A stretch of DNA of 59,885 nucleotides from Clostridia bacterium (GTDB lineage Bacteria; Bacillota; Clostridia; Oscillospirales; CAG-272): positions 1 through 59,885 of the forward strand of contig JAFURQ010000009.1 in assembly GCA_017471825.1 (NCBI GenBank), read 5' to 3'. Below the pieces are notes generated by a model. It was not told the origin of the DNA, ran no database searches, and saw nothing but the letters and a program-made list of their open reading frames with translations. The translations under genes and the position numbers were made by a program. Shown in pieces: positions 24,259 to 32,536 of this stretch (positions are counted from its first letter, which is position 1; each line of letters begins with the position of its first letter).

Positions 24259-25403
24259 TAACTAAAATCAAAAGCGACAGAATCATTCTGCCGGGCGGTA
24301 TCCTTGACGGATATATCTGCTTTGACGGCGGCACTATAACATACGTCGGCACGGACGACGCGCCCTGCGATGAGTATTATGACCTCACGGGAAAATACGT
24401 ATCACCCGGATTTATTGATATTCACACTCACGGTGCTGTTGGAACAGGCTTCTTAACCGACAATCCCGCGGCCGTTGGATGTGCGTGTAACTATCACCTT
24501 TCGCACGGCACAACCTCTATAATGCCCACTCTCTCGGCATCTCCGATAGAGGAAATGGCGAGCGCCGTTGCTACAATAGGCGAGGCTATTGAATACGGTT
24601 TTTCAGATGCTAATATCCTCGGTGCGCACCTCGAAGGTCCCTACCTGTCCACGAAGCAGAGCGGTGCGCAATGCGCCGATTTCATAACCCCACCGATAAA
24701 AGAAGCCTACGAGGAGCTTATCGCTAAGCACGGAAAATACATCGCAAGATGGACATACGCGCCCGAAAACGACGAGAGCGGCGAGTTTGCCGACTTTAAT
24801 GTAAACAATGATATACTTTTGTCCGCTGGTCATACTGATGCAAAATATCCTGATATTGACCGCGCAATTTCACACGGGTGCCGACTTATAACCCATTTAT
24901 ACTCCTGTACGTCTACGGTTACGCGCAATATGGGATTCCGTTCACTCGGAGTTATTGAGAGTGCGTTTTTGCGCGACGAGCTTTACGTAGAAATCATAGC
25001 CGACGGCAAGCATTTGCCGAAGGAGCTCGTGCAGATGATTGTAAAAATCAAGGGCGAGGACAAGGTTATCCTTATAACCGACTCGCTTGAGATAACCGGC
25101 ACGAATATCAAAGAGGGCGTTATGGCGGGTACCCCGTTCATCGTCGAGGACGGCGTATGTAAGCTCCGCGACAGGAGCGCCTTTGCAGGAAGTGTTGCGA
25201 CGGCTGACGTTCTTATTCGCTTCGTTGCATTCGAGTGCGGACTCGGCATAGAGAGTGCGGTCAAAATGATGACTGCCACGCCTGCCGCCCTGCTTGGAAT
25301 CAACAAGGGAAATCTCGCTGTTGGATACGACGCCGATATTATCGCCTTTGACGATGACGTAAAGATTAAAACCGCTTTCGTCGGCGGCAAAAGGATTTTT
25401 TAA
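24255..25403 (+). CDS. nagA: N-acetylglucosamine-6-phosphate deacetylase NagA
   Basis: 382 residues, normal length. It removes the acetyl group from GlcNAc-6-P to feed NagB. The amidohydrolase metal site is visible: FIDIHTHG near residue 60, the Glu in GAHLEGPYLS, the His in SAGHTDA and in RLITHLYSC, and the catalytic Asp in LITDSLE. Together with nagB it forms an amino sugar degradation operon, fitting with the nearby glycosidases. Confidence 0.95.
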   Translation: MITKIKSDRIILPGGILDGYICFDGGTITYVGTDDAPCDEYYDLTGKYVSPGFIDIHTHGAVGTGFLTDNPAAVGCACNYHLSHGTTSIMPTLSASPIEEMASAVATIGEAIEYGFSDANILGAHLEGPYLSTKQSGAQCADFITPPIKEAYEELIAKHGKYIARWTYAPENDESGEFADFNVNNDILLSAGHTDAKYPDIDRAISHGCRLITHLYSCTSTVTRNMGFRSLGVIESAFLRDELYVEIIADGKHLPKELVQMIVKIKGEDKVILITDSLEITGTNIKEGVMAGTPFIVEDGVCKLRDRSAFAGSVATADVLIRFVAFECGLGIESAVKMMTATPAALLGINKGNLAVGYDADIIAFDDDVKIKTAFVGGKRIF

Positions 25404-25422
25404 GTTTGTTTTATGCGTATAA

Positions 25423-25457
25423 AAAAGGAAAAGTCAAGCGACTTTTCCTTTTTTTAT
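25423..25457. terminator. Bidirectional terminator, nagA and GH2 gene
   Basis: AAAAAGGAAAAGTC/GACTTTTCCTTTTT hairpin between convergent genes. Confidence 0.85.
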
Positions 25458-25464
25458 TTTACTG

Positions 25465-27921
25465 TTACGTGTCTTCGCGAAGGTATCTTTCCGATTCTAC
25501 CCAATACGCCATAGATTCGACGGGCTCGGCATCAAGCTGCCAATACTGCGTCATCATTCCCTCCTTCTGCGGTCCTTCCTCTGCCACGGAGCGAAGGTAA
25601 GCCTTGAGGTCGGCGGTTGATATATGCTCGCCACTGCCGAAATCGGCGCTGTGGCAATAGGACACGAGTGCCTTGAGCATCGCGATTACAGCAGGATTTT
25701 CCTTATCTGCGAGGGTGAAGTTGAAGCCCGTAACGAGCAGTCTGCCCTTTCCTACGCGAACGTCAAACGCATAGCTGAAGTTACGCATAGTGCGCTCGTA
25801 TCTAAGCTCGGAGAATTGGAATTTAGTTACGTCAAAGCGGTCGCGGTTTGCCTTATCAAGTCCGCTGACCAGAGATTTTACCCTTACGGGAAAATCGTCG
25901 AGTGTGATTTTATCGGAATCGTCGATAAGCGGATAGTACTGGAAATTGATTTGACCGTCGGTGACAAAGCCGCCTCTGTTGAGGATTTGTGCCTCATCTC
26001 TACCGCCGTTTACAGTACCGCGGTCCCAGATAACAGCCTTATATCTGTCCCAGACGTGTCGGAAGGAGTACTCGGGTGCAGCCATTCCCTTGTGGAGAAG
26101 GTGGCGAGTCCAATCAGTGCGGTATATCAATATAACGTCCCTGCCCTCGTCGAGAGCTTCAAAAAGGCTATCGTCAAGCTTATCGGTTACGGTGAGGTCT
26201 GAATCGGGATTAAAGGCTATTACACGGTCGAGGTATTTTTCCGTCATATCGGATTTCGCGTCGATTGAGGTAGGAACCGTGACGCTCGGGAATGCCCAAA
26301 GCTCCCAGCTGTTCACACACTCGGTGCCGTCACAGAATTTGAGTCCGCATTCGAGCGTGAGCTTTGTGGCAACCTCAAGGGTGGGAATCTTAAATTCAAG
26401 ACTGCACAAGTCGTAAAGCCCCGATGCCGCGGTATCGACGTCGGTCATGGCTCCGACGAGCAATTCTCTGCCATCTGCGGAGAGCTTATAGCTGAATTCC
26501 GCTGTTTTGGGCGGATTTATCATATACTGTGAGAGAAGAACGGGAATCTTCACAGTTTCGCCGAAGAAATAAATCTGTTTCGGGAGCCTTGCAAGGACGA
26601 CGGTATCGGCATTGAACTTACAAAATTCCTCGGGACTGATTCCGTGGGGATCGTCAAAGCAATCGACAACGCCGTTAGAATTTTCATATTTCTCTGTGTC
26701 GGCAAACTGGAGCATATGGAAGCCTGAGAGAAGGTGGCTCGCGCGGATGCCCTCAAGGGCGTTTTTCCATGCGCGGAATTGGAAATCCTTGGTTATCTGA
26801 AGGGTCTGCGCAAAGGATTCCTTATATCCCTTTGCCTCGAGAAGCTTGATCTCCTCGTCAACCCACCATGGAGCCTTTTTGCCATATTTTTCAAACTTCT
26901 CCTTGAGGGAATAGTAATCGCGCCATGAGGTATAGTGGCACACCTCGTGAGCGATGAGGGGGCGTGTAAACTTTATTCCACGGCGGATTTTAGCTCCGTT
27001 TTCGCCGTCGACAACCATCTCGCGATCTCTTACGGTGCCGAAGCCCAAAAGGTTATCGGTATCGGAGAACATATCGGCGTTTCTACCGTAGGGGAAATAA
27101 TATCCCATATGCTGAACGTCAAAATCCACGTAATCACGGTCAAACTCGCCGTGGGCGCAGGTGTCGATAAAGAGTCTTGTTTTGTCGTGGAGCTTAATAA
27201 GGTCGCAGATCTCCCTTATTCTTGGATTCTTGCCCGGCTGGCGTATTTCATTACCTACGCAGTAAACCATAAACGACGGGTGATTGTACAGACGGTGAAT
27301 TATCCCGAGAAGCTCCTCGTCGCTTACAAAGTCGTTCTTGCCGTAAAGCATCTCGGTAAGGTTATTATAGTCGTCATTTTCCGGGCGCATCTCTATATGT
27401 ATGAGCATACCGAGGTCGTCTGCGGCGCGGAAGCATTCATCAGTCGGGATTGTCGAATGGAAGCGAATGGTATTATAGCCGTAGCTCTTCGCTGTGAGAA
27501 TATTTTTCTTATAGAAATCGTATTCCGAGAGATTGCAATTGTTCTGATGCTCGTGGGCGGCACAGCCCCTTATATAGGCGCGCATATAAAACGGGAAGCC
27601 GTTGAGATATATGTTCTTCTCATCGACGCCGATGTATCTGTAACCGAATCTGTCGCATATCTGCTCACTCTCGCCGTTTGCATACTTCACCGCCAGGGTT
27701 GCCGTGTACATCACGGGCGAGGACGCCGACCAGGGTTTAGCATCAAAGAGCACCTCGAAGGTGGGGGCGGTAGCGTTTCCCTGCGCGCAGAGGCTGCCGT
27801 TGGCATCGGTTATTTTCCAATCAACGCTTACTACTGCGTTTTCCGAAATTATCTCGAAGCGCGCAGGCTCGGATACCTTACCTGCGGTTATTTTCAAAAC
27901 GTTGCTTTTTTCCGTTATCAT
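25465..27921 (-). CDS. Glycoside hydrolase family 2 enzyme
   Basis: 818 residues with AAGGATATAACG before the ATG. It begins directly in the immunoglobulin-like domain (about 10-97, ending ICDRFGYRYIGVD), so the usual N-terminal sugar-binding domain is missing. The (beta/alpha)8 domain (about 105-450) has YGYNTIRFHSTIPTDE, the acid/base Glu225 in VGNEIRQ and a likely nucleophile Glu326 in LIAHEVCHY. Extra beta-rich domains follow. No signal peptide, so cytoplasmic; it could be a beta-galactosidase, glucuronidase or mannosidase type. It follows a DMT transporter gene by 34 bases, suggesting uptake and hydrolysis of the same sugar. Confidence 0.85.
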   Translation of the reverse strand: MITEKSNVLKITAGKVSEPARFEIISENAVVSVDWKITDANGSLCAQGNATAPTFEVLFDAKPWSASSPVMYTATLAVKYANGESEQICDRFGYRYIGVDEKNIYLNGFPFYMRAYIRGCAAHEHQNNCNLSEYDFYKKNILTAKSYGYNTIRFHSTIPTDECFRAADDLGMLIHIEMRPENDDYNNLTEMLYGKNDFVSDEELLGIIHRLYNHPSFMVYCVGNEIRQPGKNPRIREICDLIKLHDKTRLFIDTCAHGEFDRDYVDFDVQHMGYYFPYGRNADMFSDTDNLLGFGTVRDREMVVDGENGAKIRRGIKFTRPLIAHEVCHYTSWRDYYSLKEKFEKYGKKAPWWVDEEIKLLEAKGYKESFAQTLQITKDFQFRAWKNALEGIRASHLLSGFHMLQFADTEKYENSNGVVDCFDDPHGISPEEFCKFNADTVVLARLPKQIYFFGETVKIPVLLSQYMINPPKTAEFSYKLSADGRELLVGAMTDVDTAASGLYDLCSLEFKIPTLEVATKLTLECGLKFCDGTECVNSWELWAFPSVTVPTSIDAKSDMTEKYLDRVIAFNPDSDLTVTDKLDDSLFEALDEGRDVILIYRTDWTRHLLHKGMAAPEYSFRHVWDRYKAVIWDRGTVNGGRDEAQILNRGGFVTDGQINFQYYPLIDDSDKITLDDFPVRVKSLVSGLDKANRDRFDVTKFQFSELRYERTMRNFSYAFDVRVGKGRLLVTGFNFTLADKENPAVIAMLKALVSYCHSADFGSGEHISTADLKAYLRSVAEEGPQKEGMMTQYWQLDAEPVESMAYWVESERYLREDT

Positions 27922-27955
27922 ATAGCGTTATATCCTTAAATATTTTTTGAGCAAT

Positions 27956-28924
27956 TTACAGTACAATTGCCGGCAGAAGATTCATACACACGAGCGCGAG
28001 CACCATTATCGAGATGCCGATTACGTTGAGCCGTGAGAGCTTTTCCTTAAAGAATATCCACGAGATAAGCACGCTCATTATGAGCACCGAGGAGTTATCA
28101 ATCGTGTATAGTATGGTGGTATCGAAGTGAGGAATGATTATAACTATGAGGTTAATCGCGAGGGCGAAAACCAAGCTTGTTGCGATAAGATACATTGCCG
28201 ATATTTTGTTCTGACGGAAGGCGCCGAGGAATGCCCCCTTTTCCCTAATCAAGCCAAGCACAAACGAGATAAGCGCGGCGAAGAAGAAGGTTGTGATAAC
28301 CATTTCATCGCGGTTTGCCTCGCCGCCTGCGGCTTCGGTCTGATTTTGCAACGTCAGGAATATGCCGTAAACTCCGTTACAGACCGCGAGCCCGAGGCAA
28401 GAGAGGATAAAGCTTGCACTGATTCCGCTCTTTTTGCCGCTTTCGGTGCTTTTTCCATCTGCCGAAGCTTCTTTTTTCACGCTGACCATATACACCGCAG
28501 AGATTATTGCGAGTATTGATACGGTATTGAGTATTATCTGAAAGGTGGTGTCCCACGAGCTGTCCCAGCCCATTATAAGAGCGGCTATGATGGGAATGAT
28601 TATTCCGCCCGAAAGATTGAACATCATAAGGATTGAATAAGGTCCCGAGCTTGACGCCTTCACTATAAAATAATTATAGCCGTAGAGTGCCACTGCGTTG
28701 AGCGCGCCGATAAGTATGCTGTAAGGGTTGAAGGTAAAGCTGCAAAGCGAGAAGCAGAAGAAGGTTATTATCACCACGGTGATTCCCGAAGCCACTGTTA
28801 AAACAGAGGCGGCGTTTTCCGGCTTCCCGGGGTATTTTTCAGTATAAAGCTTCGTAAAGAGCGATTGAAGCGTGTATAGGATAATGAGCACGAAAACCGC
28901 GCCCCACCAAAATAAATTTTCCAT
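27956..28924 (-). CDS. DMT superfamily (EamA-like) transporter
   Basis: 322 residues with GAGGG before the ATG. Ten hydrophobic segments in two repeats, opening with LFWWGAVFVLIILYTLQSLF and closing with NVIGISIMVLALVCMNLL; a soluble loop (KKEASADGKSTESGKK) divides the halves. DMT carriers move small metabolites or sugars; the substrate is not readable from sequence. First gene of a likely operon with the GH2 enzyme. Confidence 0.82.
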   Translation of the reverse strand: MENLFWWGAVFVLIILYTLQSLFTKLYTEKYPGKPENAASVLTVASGITVVIITFFCFSLCSFTFNPYSILIGALNAVALYGYNYFIVKASSSGPYSILMMFNLSGGIIIPIIAALIMGWDSSWDTTFQIILNTVSILAIISAVYMVSVKKEASADGKSTESGKKSGISASFILSCLGLAVCNGVYGIFLTLQNQTEAAGGEANRDEMVITTFFFAALISFVLGLIREKGAFLGAFRQNKISAMYLIATSLVFALAINLIVIIIPHFDTTILYTIDNSSVLIMSVLISWIFFKEKLSRLNVIGISIMVLALVCMNLLPAIVL

Positions 28925-28954
28925 TTAATCCCTCTGTAATTGTATTTCGAGAAT

Positions 28955-28983
28955 ATTATAACTAATCACAGGTAAATATTCAA
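28955..28983 (-). promoter_or_regulatory. Promoter of the DMT-GH2 operon
   Basis: On the minus strand TTGAAT, 17 bases, TATAAT, about 30 bases before the start codon. Confidence 0.65.
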
Positions 28984-29012
28984 GTGCTTTTGTAAATTTA
29001 TTAGCCCCGCTA

Positions 29013-29041
29013 TTGCAAAAAGTCGAGAAATGGTATATACT
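29013..29041 (+). promoter_or_regulatory. Promoter of the 5'-nucleotidase gene
   Basis: TTGCAA, 17 bases, TATACT, 31 bases before the GTG start. Confidence 0.6.
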
Positions 29042-29072
29042 TAATTATCACTTATTTTAAGGAATAGCTTTT

Positions 29073-30578
29073 GTGAAAAAAATTATTGCATTTTTGATTA
29101 CAGTATCCATACTTCTTCTCTCCGCCTGTCAGGTGGTCGATGCCGATGCCTGCAAGCACCGCGACGGTGACGGTAACGGCGTTTGCGACAGATGCGACGG
29201 GAGTGTTGTTGAGGTTATTGATTTTTACGCGGTCAACGACCTGCACGGCAAGCTTGCCGACGGTGACGGACACCCCGGTGTTGACGAGCTGACGACCTAT
29301 CTTAAGAGCGCGCGGCAGACGGACGAGCATACGGTTTTCCTCTCAAGCGGTGATATGTGGCAGGGCAGCTCCGAATCCAATATGACGGGCGGCATGATTA
29401 TTACCGACTGGATGAACTCGCTTGATTTCGCCTCGATGACGGTTGGAAACCACGAGTTCGATTGGGGCGAGGAATACATAGAGAGCAACAGTGCGGCGGC
29501 TGAGTTTCCCATTCTGGCGATTAACATCTATGACAGGGATACCAACGAGCGCGTTGAATATTGCGAGAGCTCGGTTATGATAGAGCGCGGCAACGTGAAA
29601 ATTGGCATTATCGGTGCCATCGGCGACTGCTACTCCTCCATTTCGCCCGACAAGACGGGTGGCGTTTATTTCAAGGTCGGCTCCGAGCTCACCGAGCTTG
29701 TCAAGGAGGAGGCGATAGGTCTTCGTGCGCTTGGTGCGGATATAATCGTCTACTCACTGCACGACGGACACGAGAGGAGCAAGAATAGCGGTGTTATAAC
29801 CGAATCCATGCTGTCGCAGTATTACGACCTTTCACTCTCCGACGGCTACGTTGACCTCGTATTCGAGGGGCACACGCATCAGAGCTACTCTCTTGTAGAC
29901 GCTCACGGTGTTTATCACCTGCAGGGCGGCGGCGACAACGACGGAATAACGCACGCAGAGCTTGCCGTCAACTACGTGACGAGCGAGGTTGTCAGCGTTA
30001 ACTCTGCCGAGGTTGTTCCCACCTACAAGTACGAGCCCCTGAAGGACGACACGATAGTTGCGGAGCTGCTTGAAAAATACGCCGACGAAATAGCCGAGGC
30101 GAACCGCGTGCTTGGCTATAACAATATTTACCGCAGCAGTGATTATCTGCGCGGGCTTGTGGCGAAGCTCTACCTCGAATACGGCGAGGAAAGATGGGGC
30201 GAGAAATACGATATTTTCCTTGGCGGCGGCTTTATTTCGGTGCGCAGTCCCTACGACATTGCGGCAGGCGAGGTAACCTACGCACAGGTGCAATCGATTT
30301 TCCCGTTTGATAACGAGCTTGTACTTTGCTCTATCAGCGGCAGAAATTTAAAGAGCAGATTCCTCGAGACGACAAACTCGAGCTACTTCATACACTGCTC
30401 TGCTTACGGAAATGAAAATATAGAGGCAATAGACGACAACGCGACCTATTACGTCATCGTGGATTCCTACACCTCTACCTACGCGCCAAACAGGCTCACG
30501 GAGATTGAGCGATACGGTTCACCCCTGTATGCACGTGATATGCTGGCGGAATATATCGAAAACGGCGGATTAGTATAA
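29073..30578 (+). CDS. 5'-nucleotidase/metallophosphatase lipoprotein
   Basis: 501 residues, GTG start after TAAGGAAT. A lipoprotein signal peptide (FLITVSILLLSAC) places it on the outer face of the membrane. A Cys-containing stretch (CKHRDGDGNGVCDRCDG) follows. The metallophosphatase domain (about 48-320) has NDLHGKL, SSGDMWQGS, VGNHEFDWG and EGHTHQSY, the two-metal site of the UshA/5'-nucleotidase family; the C-terminal nucleotide-binding domain contains PFDNELVLCSISGRNL. It should hydrolyse extracellular nucleotides for salvage. Transcribed alone and convergent with the ten-gene operon. Confidence 0.9.
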   Translation: MKKIIAFLITVSILLLSACQVVDADACKHRDGDGNGVCDRCDGSVVEVIDFYAVNDLHGKLADGDGHPGVDELTTYLKSARQTDEHTVFLSSGDMWQGSSESNMTGGMIITDWMNSLDFASMTVGNHEFDWGEEYIESNSAAAEFPILAINIYDRDTNERVEYCESSVMIERGNVKIGIIGAIGDCYSSISPDKTGGVYFKVGSELTELVKEEAIGLRALGADIIVYSLHDGHERSKNSGVITESMLSQYYDLSLSDGYVDLVFEGHTHQSYSLVDAHGVYHLQGGGDNDGITHAELAVNYVTSEVVSVNSAEVVPTYKYEPLKDDTIVAELLEKYADEIAEANRVLGYNNIYRSSDYLRGLVAKLYLEYGEERWGEKYDIFLGGGFISVRSPYDIAAGEVTYAQVQSIFPFDNELVLCSISGRNLKSRFLETTNSSYFIHCSAYGNENIEAIDDNATYYVIVDSYTSTYAPNRLTEIERYGSPLYARDMLAEYIENGGLV

Positions 30579-30613
30579 AAAACGGGCGCACCTCTCGGTG
30601 CGTCCGTTTTTTT
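30577..30613. terminator. Bidirectional terminator at the end of the ten-gene operon
   Basis: AAAAAACGGGCGCACC and GGTGCGTCCGTTTTTTT form a strong hairpin with A and T tails, serving the nucleotidase gene on the plus strand and the operon on the minus strand. Confidence 0.9.
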
Positions 30614-30618
30614 GCTTT

Positions 30619-31779
30619 TTAAAGGGGCTCGGTCATACAGTTCTTGAAGTTTGCGTAGGACTCGAACACCTCGTTTGATATACTCGGAAGCTTTTTATCA
30701 AATGCCGCCTTGAACATATCGTAGGTTACGGGAAGGTTTATGTTTTCTGCGTTTGTTGCGATGAGCTGCTCTATCGCCATACCGCACGCACTCTCTATGA
30801 TTCCGCAAAGGTCTGCACCCGAATAGTAGCCGTCGGTTGCGTACATCTGAGCCATATGAAGAAGCTCCTCTGCGCTGACCTCCGACGGTATTTTCTTAAG
30901 CTTGCCCGCTATAATCGCAAGCATCGCTTCTGCATCGGGGGGAGTTACGTGAATGATGTGCGAGAAACGCTTGTAGCGAAGGTAGGCGGGGTCGATTTTG
31001 TCGGGGCGGTTGGTTGCGCCGATAAGAATACGCTTTGAACCGTCTACGCCATAGCCGTTAAGGCGCTGAAGAAGCTCGGTGGTTACTGCCGATTTGTAGT
31101 CCTTATCGTCCTGTCCGCGCTTGCTGAATATGGATTCACACTCGTCAACGAAGAGTATCGCTCCGTCCTCGCAGGTTTCCATCTCTGCGAAAATTCTCTT
31201 TACGCTCTGCTCGGATTCACCGACGTAGGACTTGAAGATGTCGGCGGGGGTGATAACGTAAAGGGGCTTTTTTACCTCGTTTGCTATCGCCTCTGCTATC
31301 ATCGTTTTACCGGTACCGGGAGCGCCGTAAAGAAGCATACCCATACCGCCCTGCATATCGTAAATCTTGAGTATCTCGGGATGCTCTATCATATAGATAA
31401 AGTTCCTGACAACTGCCTTAACTTCCTTCAGACCCTTAACGTCGTCGAGCATTATATCCGAATCGGAAACCTTCATTATTGAGCCGTATTTCTGGGCTCT
31501 GTCATTCATAAACGCGGCTTCTGCCTCGAATTTTTTAACGTCCTCCTCGCGAAGTGCCATGCTTGCAAGCTTCTGTGCCTGGTTTGCGGCGCGACGGTAC
31601 TCTACGCAAAGCTCGTTTTTCTCCTCGCGCTCAAGCTCGCTTATGTCCTTTTTGTCCGCAAGTATTGCACGGATTCGTGACTTTGTTTCCTCGTATTCCT
31701 GAAAGAGCGCCTTATAGCTGCTGCCCGCATCGTTTGCGGCGGGGGCTGTGCTGTCGTTTGCTCTGCCTAATCTTGCCAT
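30619..31779 (-). CDS. Vps4/katanin-type AAA ATPase with N-terminal helical (MIT-like) domain
   Basis: 386 residues, AAAGGAGAG before the ATG. Residues about 18-103 predict as three helices, the layout of an MIT domain. One AAA module follows: Walker A GAPGTGKT (152-159), pore loop FKSYVGES (182-189, aromatic Tyr185), Walker B ILFVDECES (208-216), sensor 1 Asn257 in GATNRP, arginine fingers around Arg268/Arg271, and a GADL sensor-2 region. A single AAA ring with this architecture matches meiotic-clade remodellers (Vps4, katanin, spastin), uncommon in bacteria. Last gene of the ten-gene operon, 34 bases after a helical protein that could be its substrate or adaptor. The MIT comparison rests on predicted helices only. 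Confidence 0.85.
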   Translation of the reverse strand: MARLGRANDSTAPAANDAGSSYKALFQEYEETKSRIRAILADKKDISELEREEKNELCVEYRRAANQAQKLASMALREEDVKKFEAEAAFMNDRAQKYGSIMKVSDSDIMLDDVKGLKEVKAVVRNFIYMIEHPEILKIYDMQGGMGMLLYGAPGTGKTMIAEAIANEVKKPLYVITPADIFKSYVGESEQSVKRIFAEMETCEDGAILFVDECESIFSKRGQDDKDYKSAVTTELLQRLNGYGVDGSKRILIGATNRPDKIDPAYLRYKRFSHIIHVTPPDAEAMLAIIAGKLKKIPSEVSAEELLHMAQMYATDGYYSGADLCGIIESACGMAIEQLIATNAENINLPVTYDMFKAAFDKKLPSISNEVFESYANFKNCMTEPL

Positions 31780-31813
31780 TTTTTCTCTCCTTTATATTGG
31801 ATAACGTTGGGTA

Positions 31814-32521
31814 TTAAAGTCCTTCAAGACCCGAGCCGCCTGCGGGAGGTGTTGATGCATCAGGCTTCGATACGGGTGCGTCGGGACTTGCAGGTGCGGA
31901 GGTGCCGTTTTCGGCGGTGTCGACCCCTCTTTTTGCAAGGAACTCACGCGCTCCGTTGGTGCAGGCTACGGTTGCGCCACTGCTGTTTGTGCGCTTGATT
32001 TTGTTAAGCTTGTTCATCGACTTGCTCATCTTGCCGCTCAGCTTACCCATCCAGGTTGACATATCGACGATGAGCTTATAGTTCATTGTCATATTGTCGA
32101 AAATCTGCATTATTCTGCCGTAGTTGTTGCGCATTGCTCTCTTTCTGAGGCGCTTTGCTCTGCGGCGTGCGAAGAAGCCGTGGTCGGATTCGAGAGATTT
32201 CTCGTATATTCCGTTTTCGTATTCGAGTGCGTTGTCAAGGAAGGTAATAGCATCGCCAAGGCAGTCAACCGCGAGGTTGATAGCGTCAAGCTGCTTCATC
32301 ATTGCCTGCATCTGAAGCGCCGCATCAAAGAATGCGGAAAGCACGATGGTAAAGGGGCTGTCTACGCCGAACTCGTTTTCAAATTCAACGGTCTTTTCAG
32401 CGAGCATAACAAGCTTTTCGCTGAACTGAATACTTCTTTGCTCCTTTTCCTTTTTGAGTCTTTGCTCTTCGAGCTCCTTCTTTTTTCTCTCTATTTCGGT
32501 TTTGGTATTAAGATTGCCCAT
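31814..32521 (-). CDS. Helical, basic coiled-coil protein, unknown function
   Basis: 235 residues with AAAGGAG before the ATG. Residues 5-35 form a strongly charged coiled coil (ERKKKELEEQRLKKEKEQRS); about 40-170 is almost all helix, including a very basic patch (FARRRAKRLRKRAMRNN); about 190-235 is a Pro/Ala/Ser-rich flexible tail ending GGSGLEGL. No membrane segment. No family is recognised. A helical body with basic surface and flexible tail next to a Vps4-like ATPase invites comparison with ESCRT-III-type substrates, but there is no sequence match to support more than that. Confidence 0.7.
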   Translation of the reverse strand: MGNLNTKTEIERKKKELEEQRLKKEKEQRSIQFSEKLVMLAEKTVEFENEFGVDSPFTIVLSAFFDAALQMQAMMKQLDAINLAVDCLGDAITFLDNALEYENGIYEKSLESDHGFFARRRAKRLRKRAMRNNYGRIMQIFDNMTMNYKLIVDMSTWMGKLSGKMSKSMNKLNKIKRTNSSGATVACTNGAREFLAKRGVDTAENGTSAPASPDAPVSKPDASTPPAGGSGLEGL

Positions 32522-32536
32522 TTTATATTTCTCCTT

